A DNA stretch of 64,000 nt from Hirudinaria manillensis (GCA_034509925.1 CM067531.1:8984319-9048318), one strand, 5' to 3'; counted from the stretch's first letter, positions 1 to 12,358 are shown. Translations and numbers: made by a program. Notes: a model not told the origin generated them from the letters alone.

Positions 1-272
1 AGCCTCTTCTGAATGGAATACCTAATATGCTATTCGACAACCCATCAGGAGAGTCGAGAACATTCGGGTCGATGTTTTTACAGCAAACCTATGCATGGAC
101 CAGCATGACATTCCTGCTGGCACAAGCAATGCTTTTGAATGTCAGAGAAATCGAGCACCTGCAGTTTGAGAGGCAGAATTAGCCACAAGGTCGACGGGAA
201 AAATCTCACACGAAGGGTCCTAGGATCGTTTGGATCACAGTCGATGCGGGCCGAGATTGGCAGACGCCACTT

Positions 273-2395
273 CTAATCATCGCTCTTAAAAGTTTTCAGG
301 AAAGTGAAGTGATTGTGATTGTCATAGATGATGTCTCGAGAGGCCATCAGACCGTTCCCGTTGAGGAAGTCCTCGGGACCCGAGTATTCGATCGGCAGAC
401 CCCTGAGGTCGGTCATTCGCATGCCGGAGGCGTGGAGTAGGGCGTCGGGGGCGCAGGTGTCCCACTTCTTTATGGAGGTGATGTGCAGGTAGATGTCCGC
501 TCGACCCTCCATGACCTCGATCGTTTTGTAGCCTTGAAATGATGCGAGCGGCGTAAATTAGATCGTTTCGTAATGCAAATCAAACCTTGGGTTTAATTTC
601 CAGACTTAAATAATCGAGAAAAGCAAATGCCTAATTGGAAATGGAATAGGTGAACTATTCTTGCATTAAAAAACTATAATCTATAACAAATGTATCTCCA
701 ATTATTTTTATTTGCTGAAAAATATAGAATAATTAAATAAATTGATATAGTAAAAAAAAAGACATAATTTGGATATTGCATCCCAATTAAGTTGCACATT
801 ACCTGATCCTCCAGCAGATAAAACGACAAACTGATCGTTGAATTTCTTCTTGATGACTTCCTCGATCCCTCCTGCGTGCGACCTTGAAACTATTATCCGA
901 GGTTTCCGAACTTCGTTGTCGTACGAGTACTTAGTAACCCCGAACGTCTTCTTCCAATCGTGGATGTGGTAGGACCAGTCTGAAATGCATTGATGCCAAA
1001 TGCATGGACGCCAAATGCATTGATGCCAAATGCATTGATGCCAAATGCATGGACACCAAATGCATTGGTGCCAAATGCATGGACGTCAAATGCATGATCA
1101 TGATACCAATTAATGCGTTATTTGTGCCTGCTTGTTGGCCGAGCCACCGATGGAAATTCGGGGAAAATAAAAGTTAATTAAAACAATTCAGCATGGTTTC
1201 TCATTAGAAAAAATTCTTTAGGAAAAATTATGTCTTAAGTTTTAATAAAAAGAAAACTATTATAATAAAATAATTATTGTTATTATTTACAATTATTACA
1301 CATATTTATTATTTATAATTATAATAATTATTATTTACAATTATTATATGTATTTATTATTTATAATTATAATAATTATTATTATTGTCATCAAACCATA
1401 ATTATATATAAACCATACATAAAGGTTCAGGTTAGCAACGTAAATGAACAAAAGGCCGTGAACTTACACAATTTATCCTCAAAAGGTTTGTAGATGATTC
1501 CAATTACGGGTTCTTTGTTCCTCACCACACACATCATAATTGTCACATATGATGTCAGGTTTTCTTTAAAATAACATACTTGTTAATTAATTTTTCTAAA
1601 TTTGTAAAACTGAATCAATTAATTAATTATTTAACTTTTCAGATGAAAATCTAGAAAAATGTGCATTTGCATCTGGTCCAAATACAAAGAATTCTTCATC
1701 CACACAAAAGCTACCAAAAATCTACTACCAATGTTTCAGTCAAGTCTGAATTCTACACATTGAGGTAAGAAACTAGGCAAAATCAGATGAGAAATGTTAA
1801 GCATAAAAGACAAAGATCCAAAAGACCAGAATATTCTTGAGTTGCATCGAGAGGATCAATCCACACGGAAACTTCTGACAAAGGAATCTCATCTCCGACA
1901 CCCAACTCCGGCAGCTGAACACCTTCTAGATTTGGGAAATAGATCATTCCTTCATCATCCTGCGTGTGCTCTTCAGATATAATCTATATGATATGATCTA
2001 TGAGCAATGGATTGAATTTTACAAAATGAAAATTAAACTATGTCAAAACAAACACTTTTGTTCATACATAACATAAAACTAACCTCCAGTCCAGGAAACG
2101 CATTAGCAAGGCCATGCTTTATAACTTTATGAGATGCGGTATCTGCAGTTGTTAACAACTCGGTGGCAACATTTTTATCTTTTCCCACTATTTTCTGCTG
2201 TAGTTGTAAACTTGGCGAACGCCTTATCAACACAACATGTCTGCCGGCTTCTTTTAATAAGTCGATGCCTGCTTCCATTAACTTCCTTGTGTTAATAGTG
2301 TCAGCTCTTTTAACTTGCACATAAGTGTAAAGTATAAATGCAGTGACAAAGGAAACAAGCAGAATAAGTGATAATTTCCTCGCCTTGGAAGCCAT
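273..2395 (-). CDS. BPNT2: Golgi-type 3'-phosphoadenosine 5'-phosphate phosphatase (BPNT2/IMPAD1-like)
   Basis: Exons on the minus strand are 2395-2084, 1983-1827, 1563-1468, 979-803 and 532-273, giving 333 residues with all junctions in frame. The family hydrolyses PAP (3'-phosphoadenosine 5'-phosphate), the by-product of sulfation, to AMP in the Golgi lumen. An N-terminal signal-anchor helix (about residues 9-27) precedes the inositol-monophosphatase fold. Metal-binding signatures are present: SEEHT near residues 107-111, WIDPLDATQEY at 145-155 and IKKWDTCAPDA at 268-278. The order and spacing match vertebrate IMPAD1 (about 359 residues). The start is the ATG just before MASKAR; a longer frame upstream has no ATG. 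The exon 4 acceptor lies inside a 15-bp minisatellite, and the exon 2 donor (G|GTCTTT) is weak. The 3' UTR runs past position 1 of the window. The gene is head-to-head with the unknown gene at 2618. Family assignment is secure; the exact orthologue is inferred. Confidence 0.93.
983..1097. repeat. 15-bp minisatellite, about 7.5 copies, in a BPNT2 intron
   Basis: Seven 15-bp units follow the pattern AAATGCATTGATGCC with few substitutions (GGACGCC, GGACACC and GGTGCC variants), plus a partial eighth. Each unit contains the palindrome ATGCAT. The array abuts exon 4 of the phosphatase gene and its first unit supplies that exon's splice acceptor. Confidence 0.95.
1255..1390. repeat. AT-rich low-complexity tract with a duplicated block of about 50 bp
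   Basis: Almost pure A/T sequence in which a block of roughly 50 bp (ending TTTATAATTATAATAATTATT) occurs twice in tandem with one or two changes. It lies in the intron between exons 3 and 4 of the BPNT2-like gene. Confidence 0.8.
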
Positions 2396-2617
2396 TTTTG
2401 AACAGAGCCCACGCTGCAACGAGTTCTCATTCCATCGCGATTGATAACATGGTTCAGTTGAATTTTTCGCCGAATGTGAATAAATTCTATTTAAACATTA
2501 ATCATTTTGAAAAGTTCATTGCATTGGCATAATTTTTGTGAAAATAATTTGTATGGTAGACATTTATTTACAGTCATCTTCGGTTATTATCGGTTGTTCG
2601 GTTCAAATTTGTAAATA
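2396..2617. promoter_or_regulatory. Putative bidirectional promoter between BPNT2-like and the unknown gene
   Basis: Only 222 bases separate the two divergent start codons, so both 5' UTRs and promoters must share this interval unless upstream noncoding exons exist. No convincing TATA box or other motif is visible. The call rests on geometry alone. Confidence 0.5.
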
Positions 2618-3849
2618 ATGCTACTTTGGCTCTGTTTCTCCATATTATTCATCGGTAAATGAAACAATAACTTCTTTATTAGCATTACTTGCAACAAACT
2701 CTAATACGTTCACTATTGTCAATATGCAGAGCCACTAAACGGGCGAATTGAAACCAGAGTATGGATGAAATATTCCCAGGAAGTCGCATCTGAACGTAGG
2801 TTCTAGTAAAACTTGAGTGTTATTTTTGCCATCGAGATTTACCTGAGAGCAAATAATTTGTCCTCTTAGATTTATTTTTTAACTTTTCAGCCACGAAATA
2901 TAAAGAGATAATTGATGTAGGAGAATTTGATCTGCGCCGAAAACGGTCTCCATCTGACGATTTAAATCCTTTCACAATTAGGCACCCAACCAAGAGAGAG
3001 GACCTCGCAACCCTTGAAAAACACTTGAATAAGATTAAGTCAAGATATGAGAAAATAAATGATATTTTGGACAAAGACAGAGACAAACGAGGTACTTTTG
3101 ACGAGAATCTGGACTACATCCAGGAGTTGCTAGATGAAAATGACTTAGATGGCTTCATAAAAGAAGTTGCCGATGAGGAATTGAAAGACGAAGATGTCAT
3201 TTCAGGCGAGAAGTTTGCAACGGCTTTCAGGAATAAAAGAAGTTTCTATCACGATCAAAATATCAAGGACGAAGCCTATAGACGATTGAAATCTAAATGT
3301 GATTCTAAAAGATCCTTTTCATGTAACCAGAAACTGTTTTATTTTAACGCCTCTTTAGAAAGCCTTAAGAATGATGCTACAACAAAGGTACTGGAGGGAA
3401 CACTTGATATGCAATACGACGCAATTAGTTATAATCACTTATAATCATGAGATGATCAAATGCTAATAACCATTGTTATCGTGTTCATCCAGATTATTAA
3501 AATCATTATGGTGGAAGCTGTCACCCATGTGATTGCTGCTATAGGATTGTGTCTGACTGTGGTTAATTTTCTCAAGATCGTTAAAGGATGCAGAAACATC
3601 TTTGGAAAAGGTCAAAATGAGATTCCTGAAAACGAAAACAAATCGGTAGAAGAGAACAGAAGTAATGATATCTTCACACTCCCGATGACTATTAATGATG
3701 TCAAAAGGGAAAAAGAAACTTGTCAGGAAGATATTCAATTCATTTTACAAACTATGGAGATGAAAAAGACAAATAAAACTTTATCGAAAAAGAAACCTTT
3801 CCTACGGAAATTCATGAGAATAATTTTACAGAAGGGATTATTTTGTTAG
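2618..3849 (+). CDS. Unrecognised secreted or membrane-associated protein, 318 residues
   Basis: Exons 2618-2654, 2730-2795, 2891-3387 and 3493-3849 join in frame. The last junction is inferred: GTACTG donor at 3388, and a branch-like TGCTAATAAC with CCAG acceptor at 3491-3492. Without it there is a stop at 3442-3444 and the downstream frame is orphaned. The N terminus reads as a signal peptide (MLLWLCFSILFIG). A furin-like RRKR lies in exon 3, followed by a long charged, helix-prone region (Lys, Asp and Glu rich). An NAS glycosylation sequon lies shortly before the last junction. The last exon has a hydrophobic helix from VEAVTHVIAAIG to VVNFLKIV, then a basic C terminus ending in Cys. I recognise no domain. 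It could be a propeptide, an anchored protein or a pore-forming type of protein; none of these is shown. It is divergent from the BPNT2-like gene. Confidence 0.65.
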
Positions 3850-6276
3850 GTTACTTTTTCTTTAAAGATTGTACATTTTGTAGTTTGAAAATACAGCCTT
3901 CATTGATTTTCATGCCTCTTCCACTCGTGATCTTACAAATTTATCACTTAGAATGGTTTTGGAAATTTTTGTTTCTCCAGTAAATAACGCGATGTTTTCG
4001 AGAAGGTAATGCACAAGCAGGGGACTGGTATTGAATGCAGATCGGAATTATATTGAGGCAAAAATGCATCTTGATGCATCGTCAAAATGTGAAAAGACTT
4101 AACCACAAACGTTATCCGATCTTTTGTTGCTTTTCTATGAAAGACTAAATTAATTTGCATATTAAATACAACTAAATTGATTACTTGAGAAGTAAGGGTA
4201 TGGATGATATTAATAATGCAACAGAAGATCTCGAATGTTTGAAAAGTTCTTGTTATTTCTAATGTAAACTATTACGTATTATGTATTATCATTGAATATA
4301 CTGTTTCAGAAGCAAGATGGACACGTTTTCACATTTAAAAAAAATTGCAATTAGATAATAAGTAAGCAACACCTGCAATGAACAGCTTCATCACTGAGAC
4401 TTAAAAAACTCTGATTGACATCTGTGATTACCGGAGAAAATTATACCATCGACTACGTCCATCAAAGCTCCTTCCATGTTGAATTTCGTGGAGATTTCAC
4501 GGTCAATATTCGAATTACCTCACGATTTGGCCGTAATATTCTGAAAAATGAATTCTAAATACTATTATTTTGACTTAAGGAGAAACTGACTAGCATGTCA
4601 TTGTGATGTAACGAACTCTCTAGTTGAGATAATAATTCGTAATGCTGCTGTCGTGATAATAATATATGTAATAATATCAACAGTTATAACTTTTTTTGTT
4701 TGTTTCTTAATTAAAACAATTCGTTAATTTTGTGATAGCATAACAAATTAACATTATTATTATTCTTACATAACTATCAATAACTTTACAAATGACCGAT
4801 CATTTTCTCCCATCAATCATTTCCGGCACGAGGATCAATAAAGACAATCAAACTTATTATTTTGTTCTGCGATCTATTGACATGTTTTAGGAATTACTTT
4901 GTAATTCTTATCAGGTAAAGCCGTTGTTATTGCTATGTTTATTATAACACCAAACCAGGTGTGAAGTGTATTGTTTGATTTGCTTTAATCAAATAATCCA
5001 TAATAAAATATCATCCTTTCCTTTGAGCCATGGAAAGAAGCAGGAAGAGGTGGTGTTTCTAAAGCCCTTCCTTTAGTTTCTCCACAACTTCACGCGGGCC
5101 TTAGAAGCTTCGGCCCTTCGGAGAAATCGATAATAGTTCTTCTACGATTATTAAAACTAATTAATTTAATAACTAATTACAATGATTATTAAAACTATTA
5201 AAATACGATTCAATTTATAAATATGGCGCGATCAACACTTGATAGGCGATCTTATGTAATTGAAACAAATGGATTGTAGCAGTAATGACGATTTCAAGCC
5301 ATTGTATGTCGTTGTATTATTAGATTCAGACGATCACATGACTTTAAAATTCAATCACAAGCACTTTACGGTAACTCGATACAATTTAAAAGCAAACGAC
5401 AGGCTATAATCGTTCCTATCTTCTTACGTATGACAGATGTTGCTTGTGGCTGTCCGTGGTCAGACGTGAATGCGAGAACACCTAGAAATCTCTAATGCTT
5501 CATAATATTTGATATGTTTTTGCAAATAAATAGTAAATGTAATTAAACCAGATAACAAATAATAAATCATTAATTTAATTGTACCTAATTGTTATTAAGT
5601 CGAGCACATCCCTACTCACCTAGTTATCTAATATAATGCAATCCAAACCATTTACGTCTCAATACGTCTGAAACTTAAGTCTGAACGTGCTAAGTCTCAG
5701 ATGTGAAAATACTTACACTGCCGCGATAATTGTTTTTAAATTAAATAATACTCCTATTTATTAAATTTATTTTATTAATATTAAAAAAACAATTTTAATC
5801 AATTTGATTCCTAATCGCTAATGAACAATGCTGCTTGTATGAGCAGTTGGTCTCATTATTGCAATTAGTATTACATTTTCTTTTATAGTTCTTGCTGCTA
5901 CCAAAGGTGATAGCTATTCTTAAGCTCTGATCCCATGTTCGCGTGTCATGAAGAGATTACTCACGTAAGTTTGAGACATGGCGGTCGAATTGACACGTAG
6001 TTGGGTAATTATGTTCGTCCATCGCTCAAATTATGTCGCTAAATTATAGCTTCTGTTGTTGCAAGTAATTTTTAAACTAATGATTGCTTTTCTTTGCGGT
6101 TTTAAAAGGATTATTTCATTTATTCGATTATTAAATCGTTAGTTTATAAATCACTAGTTATAGTTAATGAACTTTGTTTCAAAAACAAATGCTACACAAA
6201 TCCTATATCAACAAAAAGTCATTTTAAATGATGAAGATGATGCTAAAATGTCGCTCCGTTAACTGGTTTCTACTTT
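3850..6276. other. Gene-free interval
   Basis: This AT-rich sequence holds only short frames without coding character. A TTTATT at 6119-6124 reads AATAAA on the minus strand and is a reasonable polyadenylation signal about 150 bases past the mab-21-like stop. Nothing else was recognised. Confidence 0.7.
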
Positions 6277-8210
6277 CTACATGAGGACGAACTGTCTCAA
6301 TAACTTCCAGGTCTCTACAGATGCCAGGTCAAGACTTTGAGATGTCTTGCCCCTCAAAAGATCAACTCCCCCGATGAAGTAAGACAGGCAACTTCTGCTT
6401 CTCAGACAGGCAGTCAGCTGTAAAAAGATGCCAACGAGTCTTTGTCCAAGACAGGCCTCGAGCCATTCTTCCGCTCTCGGGTGTTTTTCAAGCTCGTACA
6501 AGACTATACTTTCTAGCAGAGACACTTCTATAGGTCTGTCCTCAACGTGGGAGCAGTGCTTCTCAACTAACGTCTTTACGATCTCGAGACAATCTCGTTG
6601 ACTTGAAGAGACGTTTTGATGTAAGATGAGAGACCTGGTTCTGTTGAATGACATGTGCCAAACATCGTCTTCGTTGGTGCTGGGCTGCGTCTCGTTCGCG
6701 GCTTGGAATGGGGGCTGGAATGACGGAGGGAGATAAGATTTTCGGTTTCCAGAATGATCGACCACCTTTTTCGAGACCAAGTCGAAGCCGTGCGATTTCA
6801 TGTCTCCTTGCCACGGCGATTGGAAGTAGTGGGGTGTGGCAGATCTCGGCCATGAGTTCTCGCACCTGGACCGTCATTAATATTAATGCGATTAATATGA
6901 TATTGATAATGTCATTAATATTATTAATGCTATTATCGTGATAATTTATCTTCATTTAATGATGATTTATGGTGATTTTAATAAATTCCCTGGAATTGAT
7001 GACTAAGTTTTATCATATTGATAAACCTACATTATCTGCACGCATGTTTCGTATAATTCTTTGTAAAATATTAGTCCCCTGATATTTTCAATAATTTATA
7101 ATGACAACGATAGTATAATAACTCACCAAGTGGTTCTTACCTGAAACTAAGAGTAAGAACTACCCTGTACAAGCCTCTCACCAGGAGAACAACCCCCTCT
7201 CCACCATCCCTGGAAAGACTGTCCCCTTTCATCTCCAGCTGAATTGTCTTTTTCTCTTTTTCATTCAACCTTTCCAACGCCTGTACCACCAGCTGCCTAA
7301 ACTTCGACCTCATTTTTTTAGCAGAAAGGAAACCTGATGCAGTTATGAACTCGACCCAAAGAGACATTGATCTCTTTCGGCCGTCTGCCAACTTGAGGGC
7401 TACGGTCCCCGGTATGCCAGAGCCCTCCTGTTGATTGAGAGGATTGCCATAGGACATGGGTCGGACGCTCTGGATCATCCAACGGTCGGTAGGGTCGTGG
7501 CAATTAATCGGATCGTTGAATTCGTTTATTGTGAATGTTCCAGAATGGCTGAGGTAAAGTAAAAACTCGAATTCATTGCTCGAAAGAATACTGACACCAT
7601 TTCTGGAAAGATATTCGTGTCCAATTTCACCAGGTATCCTTCCGCTTTCGGGATATCTCTGCTGGTATTGATCACGTTCGGTTTCGTCTAAGTCTTGTTT
7701 CTTCTTTGTTGTTTCGCTCAGGAGATCGCAGTACAAACTCTTGAACCTTGGCTCTTGTTGTTCGACCAGCGACAAGATTTTCCTGATGGGTTTGAGTACT
7801 ATTTGTAAAGCTCTTGTTATCCTTATACGCCTGTCAATTACGTCTCTCAGAAATATGGTCTTCAGGTGTTGGTCCAGACAAGAAAATCTGAGAGGAAACG
7901 ATTGGTTTTCCCCAAATATCGGATGCTGTAAACTTTCGTGGCACACTCGTGGCCATTCTTGATTCAACTCGACGGCACGTGCGGCACAAGCTTCTTCGTC
8001 GACAGGAGCTGCATTTCCTGAGATTGGAGAAGCAGCGTAGTTGAAATGAGCCATTACCGATGCTGGATTCTCGGACTCCATAGAGTATTTTGGCGAAAGG
8101 TTTGACGGAGTTGAAGATGGAAACGACGAGAAGGAAGATGAGGAATCTGACGGCAATGGTAATGATCCGAAAAAAGGCGGTGGTGATGACGACGAGGACG
8201 ATGAGTACAT
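6277..8210 (-). CDS. Mab-21-like nucleotidyltransferase-fold protein, 552 residues
   Basis: Two exons, 8210-7141 and 6865-6277, join through a GTAAGA donor and CAG acceptor in frame (AG|G, Arg). From about residue 115 the protein follows the MAB21L1/L2 plan. Markers are EPRF at 153-156, a SSNEFEFLLYL stretch (210-220, the position of the nucleotidyltransferase acidic pair), a long near-identical block around DGRKRSMSLWVEFITASG, then WPRSA across the intron, GFDLVSK, ECEKHP-type YELEKHPRAEEW and CLGQRLVGIFLQL. Family members act in eye and neural development and belong to the cGAS/MAB21 superfamily; vertebrate MAB21L1 is about 360 residues. Here a Ser/Pro-rich N terminus (about 55 residues) and an insert near 165-190 (KKKQDLDETERDQYQQRYPE) add length. 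The first ATG was chosen. A second in-frame ATG (MESENP) and a CTTGCAG acceptor-like site just upstream leave the true start open. Confidence 0.93.
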
Positions 8211-10599
8211 CGCTCTGCAAGGTGGATAGCCCCTGTTATTAATTCTGAATTACAATAATATCATAAGTTAATGTGAATAAATCCAGCCATCTGTTTGATT
8301 GAATGTTTAGATTTTCTTAAGTTATAACACGTCTTGCTAACGGTCCATTGCGATTAATGAAGGTAACTCAGGATACACACATAGAAGAAATTGTTTAATG
8401 CATCCTGTGCTGTCAAGCTGGTAGCAAATATTACTTCAACGTGATGTTCTTATGATGGTTGACAGATCGCTCAAACGTCAATCAATCAATTAACCAATCA
8501 ATCAATCAATCACGAAACCAACGAAGCAATCAGTCGGTGGACTTTCATGTTTATTCAATGTGATATATTTTGAGGAGAATGATATTGAAATGATTTTAGT
8601 CTTCCAGTGCCAATGTGATTATATTACAACAAAGAAGATGTATTCCTAAAAATTATTTGGATTTTTTTATAAAGCATAAAAAATATTCAGAATTGTAACA
8701 AACAATGTTTTCACCGTCTCTGAATAAACTAGACCACAAATTAATCAAGTAATGTTCTTAAAACATGTTATAAAAAAAACTTACATAAACTTAATCTTCA
8801 GACAAGAAAACTGCTAACTCCTCCTTTTAACTTTACAAAGACTTAATTACAATGAAAACAGCATAATTATTTCTTCTAAGTCCCTCAATTTATTTATAAA
8901 TTTTGTCTCCTGTCACTCCCACTGGCTATCGCTGGTCAATCACATGGCGATATTTTTTGGAAATCCTATTGAGTGGCATCAATGTCTATTATTAGTCCCG
9001 CCCATCCGCCTTAAATGATCTCATTTATGCATTTAGTATATCTACAAGAAAAGGTCATAAAAAGTATCATATTATAATAAACTATGGCACAGGAAAGGTC
9101 GATCTAGAATTTAATTTATCGTGGAAATTGATGCCTAGAAAAGTCCCGGCGAAGTGAACACAAAACTCGTGGACAGCAAAAAAGTTTATTTTTTCCTGCA
9201 ATTGACTACAAATTCGTTCAAATTCACCATTTAAAAAATAATAGAGTGTAAAAGCAATACCGCAAGTCAAAATTCTGTATCAATAGCGTAGCCATTAGGA
9301 AGAAAACGTCTGTGGAGAAAGAAATGCATCCGACCCGATATGGGGTCCATGGAGTTCAAAAGGGCCCCATGAATGGCACATGATAATGAATAAACCTAAG
9401 GACCCACATACTCTTTCCAGGTATCGGGTTCCGCTTTTTGTTCTAAGGGACTGAGGGACATCCTCCATTGCTCTTCCTGCTCCTTGAGTGGCTGCTTTTT
9501 GGTGTGAATTTAATAACAATAGGTCATAACCATATTCGTAAATTATCCAAATTTTACCAGAAGCTCCATTTTATTTTTTAATTCTTTTAGAATCCTCTAC
9601 TATTGCAGTACTACTGTAAAACAGCCAAAAAGTTGTTCCCAATAATTTTTATCTTGAATATAATTATAAATTTTCCATCTAGATTTTTCTAATGGCCTTT
9701 AGAAAGAAACTTCCTTCCAATTTTTGCAAACCAGTCCTTACGACATTCCCCACACTGGATTTTTCACTACAAGAGAAAAGCATCCACAGACCAGGACTGG
9801 TTTATCCTAAAGCATTCTTTAAAGAAATTATTTTATCCTTTGAAAACTAATTACAGACTGAAAGGACAAATGATTGCCATGGTTCTATGACTTAATTTCT
9901 CTCCAAATTTTATCAACTAATTTGTTCAACTAGGCTTGAAACAATGTTGAAACCCAACCCATCTCAACAAATGCAATTTTAATTAGCCATTATTCATTGA
10001 TGATGTTTAACATAACATATCGAAAGCACTCAGCAATCGCTTTTGGATGGCCAGATCATCAACCAAACCAAAAACTTTGAGAATTTATTTAGCAATTCAA
10101 CATAAGCAGTATGACGTGATTCGTTAGCCATTTGCAAAGGGTCAAACTTGATAAATATGGGGAGAGCTATTCCAACCAAAACAAATTACGTTTATTCCAC
10201 GTTAAATTGTTGCATTTTTTCATTGAATTTTGGAACAAAATAAAGTAAAACCATTACGTTAATGTTAGTCTAAAATTGGAACTCTACCATAGTGAAAAAG
10301 CAAAGAATTACATGCAGGTCTGTTGTTTGCCACTGCCTTCAAATAAAGACAATGATTTGCAATGATAAGAAGGAGGAGTACTAGCAAGGAATGTAGAGAG
10401 TTCGATGAGAGATGGGACTGCTTCGAGAAGGTAGACCGAAACGTGCAAGAATGAGTAGTCGGATTAGAGCGACGAAGATTAGAAAAATGAAATGGCAAAC
10501 CCGGAACATCACGACAACTTCAACAACGACGATGTCAAGTAAAACAAAACTTGTATTCTCGAGCGGCACGGATGCCCTTCGCCTCCGTCCAGTCGTCTT
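8211..10599. other. Gene-free interval with a short TCAA tract
   Basis: It contains a (TCAA)n tract near 8478-8512, long AT-rich sequence, and a slightly GC-richer patch at 9295-9520 whose minus-strand frame (74 codons) has no recognisable motif. TTTATT at 10191-10196 could be the minus-strand polyadenylation signal of the TMEM59-like gene. Confidence 0.6.
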
Positions 10600-12358
10600 C
10601 TAAATGTCTTCTACCCTGATCTTGATAGGAATGTTCGGGGCCTGGACGACGTCTCCCGGCTTTGTCCCTTTCTCGTCCAGGTGAGCAAAGAAGATGAACT
10701 TGTCTTCGATGGGCACTAGGTACTCGAGATTCTCCTTAGTCGCCTTTTGCAGCTGTTCCTGATGCTATTGAAAAATTGTAAGATGAAATTCATGAAGACA
10801 AGTACAAATGCCAAATTAATAATTAGGATTAATGATAAAACAACACTTGGCCAACCAATTCCTTGTGCTTGCTGTTGATGATGGTGGCTATGCAATACCA
10901 GGCAACGCAAAGTAAGACGACAACCATGAGCAGGACGAAAGTGGTCCTCTTCAAGCCGCTCTTATGGGCCAAATTGGATAGGAAGTCACAGAATTTCCCA
11001 TTTAAATTCTTCTTTTCAGCCTCACCACTCAGACTAATGGACTTCACAGAACCGGCATCGTGAGCAGATCTATCATCAGCATCCTGATGTCTCATTGCAC
11101 TGATGGTGCCAAAGAAATTTTTAACCAGGTTCTTCAGTCTGGCTGTCATGCTGTCAGACATATCCAAATCCACCTCTTTTTCTGCTAAAGAATTTTTCAA
11201 TAACAATCAACACGGCTGCCACAAACTAAGATTACATGAAAATAACTACCTTCTTCATTGTCTTCATAGAAGTATGGGATTTTTTTGATGATGATCAGCC
11301 TATGAAAGATGGGACTGAAAGAAGGTACAACCCCCTCTGGCTTTTCTTCTTTCCCTATAACCTTGGAATTCTGACCTTCAAGGTTGTTAGGAACTTTGCT
11401 GGGCAACAATTCCAATGGATTTTCATCTTTGAAGAATTGATTGGCATCTTCCATGAACTTATCCATTCTCGAATCCATCATGTTCGGCATACTGGCCCAA
11501 CCGTAATTAATTTGATGTCTCATGCCATCCATGAGACAATCCATCATCTTAGAGATCCTACTGTGTATGTTTCCAAAGAACTGTACAGTGTCCAAATCCA
11601 ATGCATCCGAAGACACTACAGGTCCGTCCCCTAACTAAAGATGAGAAACCAGTAAATCTTTATAATAATCTCTAAAAACAATGTTATAACCAAAAAGTGT
11701 CTGTTATAAAAGCAATCATTCCAAACCTTGTTCTCCTGTGGAATGTTCTTGCATTTCAACTCACACAGAGATGCTCCTTCAGGATTCTTCAGCATGCAGC
11801 CTTCATAACAGTAATAGAAAGCAATCACAAATCATTGGCAAAATATAAAATTAGGCAAAATATTCTTCTGTGCCAATTAGGCAATGAATAAGGCAAAAAC
11901 CTTCCTTATTGAGATTACTCCCATGAAAATTGGTAACTTAATTGGTTATTTAACCATAACTGATATCATGTTCTAATTCAATTTGCAATGACTTATATTT
12001 CTTAGAATCTCCTAGTACCTTTACGACAATCATCTTCACTTCCTTTGTTGTCAGGAACAGATGGTGCTTCACATTTACTAGTGCAGGATCTCAATTCAAG
12101 CTAAATAAGGCAATATCGATTAAATTTAATACTAAAAGCTAGCAAAAAATTCATTTAACGTCAATTTCCGTCTTTGGGTATCAATACATCAATCAGAATT
12201 GCGCATAAAGAACTCACCCTGTCTTGAAAGTTGTTTCTGCAAACATTCTTACAATCTTCAATTTGTTGTGAAGTTGTTATGCCTATATCACATTGTATGT
12301 TAATCAAACTGCTAAGCAACAACAATGCCAAAAACGAGATATTAGAAACCCCAGCCAT
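10600..12358 (-). CDS. TMEM59: TMEM59-like single-pass membrane protein, 391 residues
   Basis: Six exons, 12358-12218, 12100-12019, 11800-11727, 11634-11250, 11184-10856 and 10764-10600, join in frame. A signal peptide (MAGVSNISFLALLLLSS) is followed by three Cys-pair segments (DCKNVC, SCTSKC with DDC, CYEGC and CELKC) like the lumenal Cys repeats of TMEM59. A lumenal domain of about 200 residues follows, then one membrane helix at about 308-331 and a 60-residue cytoplasmic tail. The helix flank and the tail end (IPIKIRVEDI against VNLAHSEI-like endings) resemble the vertebrate protein, and the tail segment YLVPIEDKFIFFAHL aligns with the human ATG16L1-binding stretch. TMEM59 proteins sit in Golgi and endolysosomes and affect glycoprotein maturation and local autophagy. 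Human TMEM59 is 323 residues; the lumenal part here is longer. The exon 5 donor (TTG|GTTGGC) is weak. Confidence 0.8.

Noticed and set aside
9295..9519. 74-codon minus-strand frame in a GC-richer patch
   Set aside because: Considered as a transposon relic or isolated exon; no motif, no matching splice partner found.
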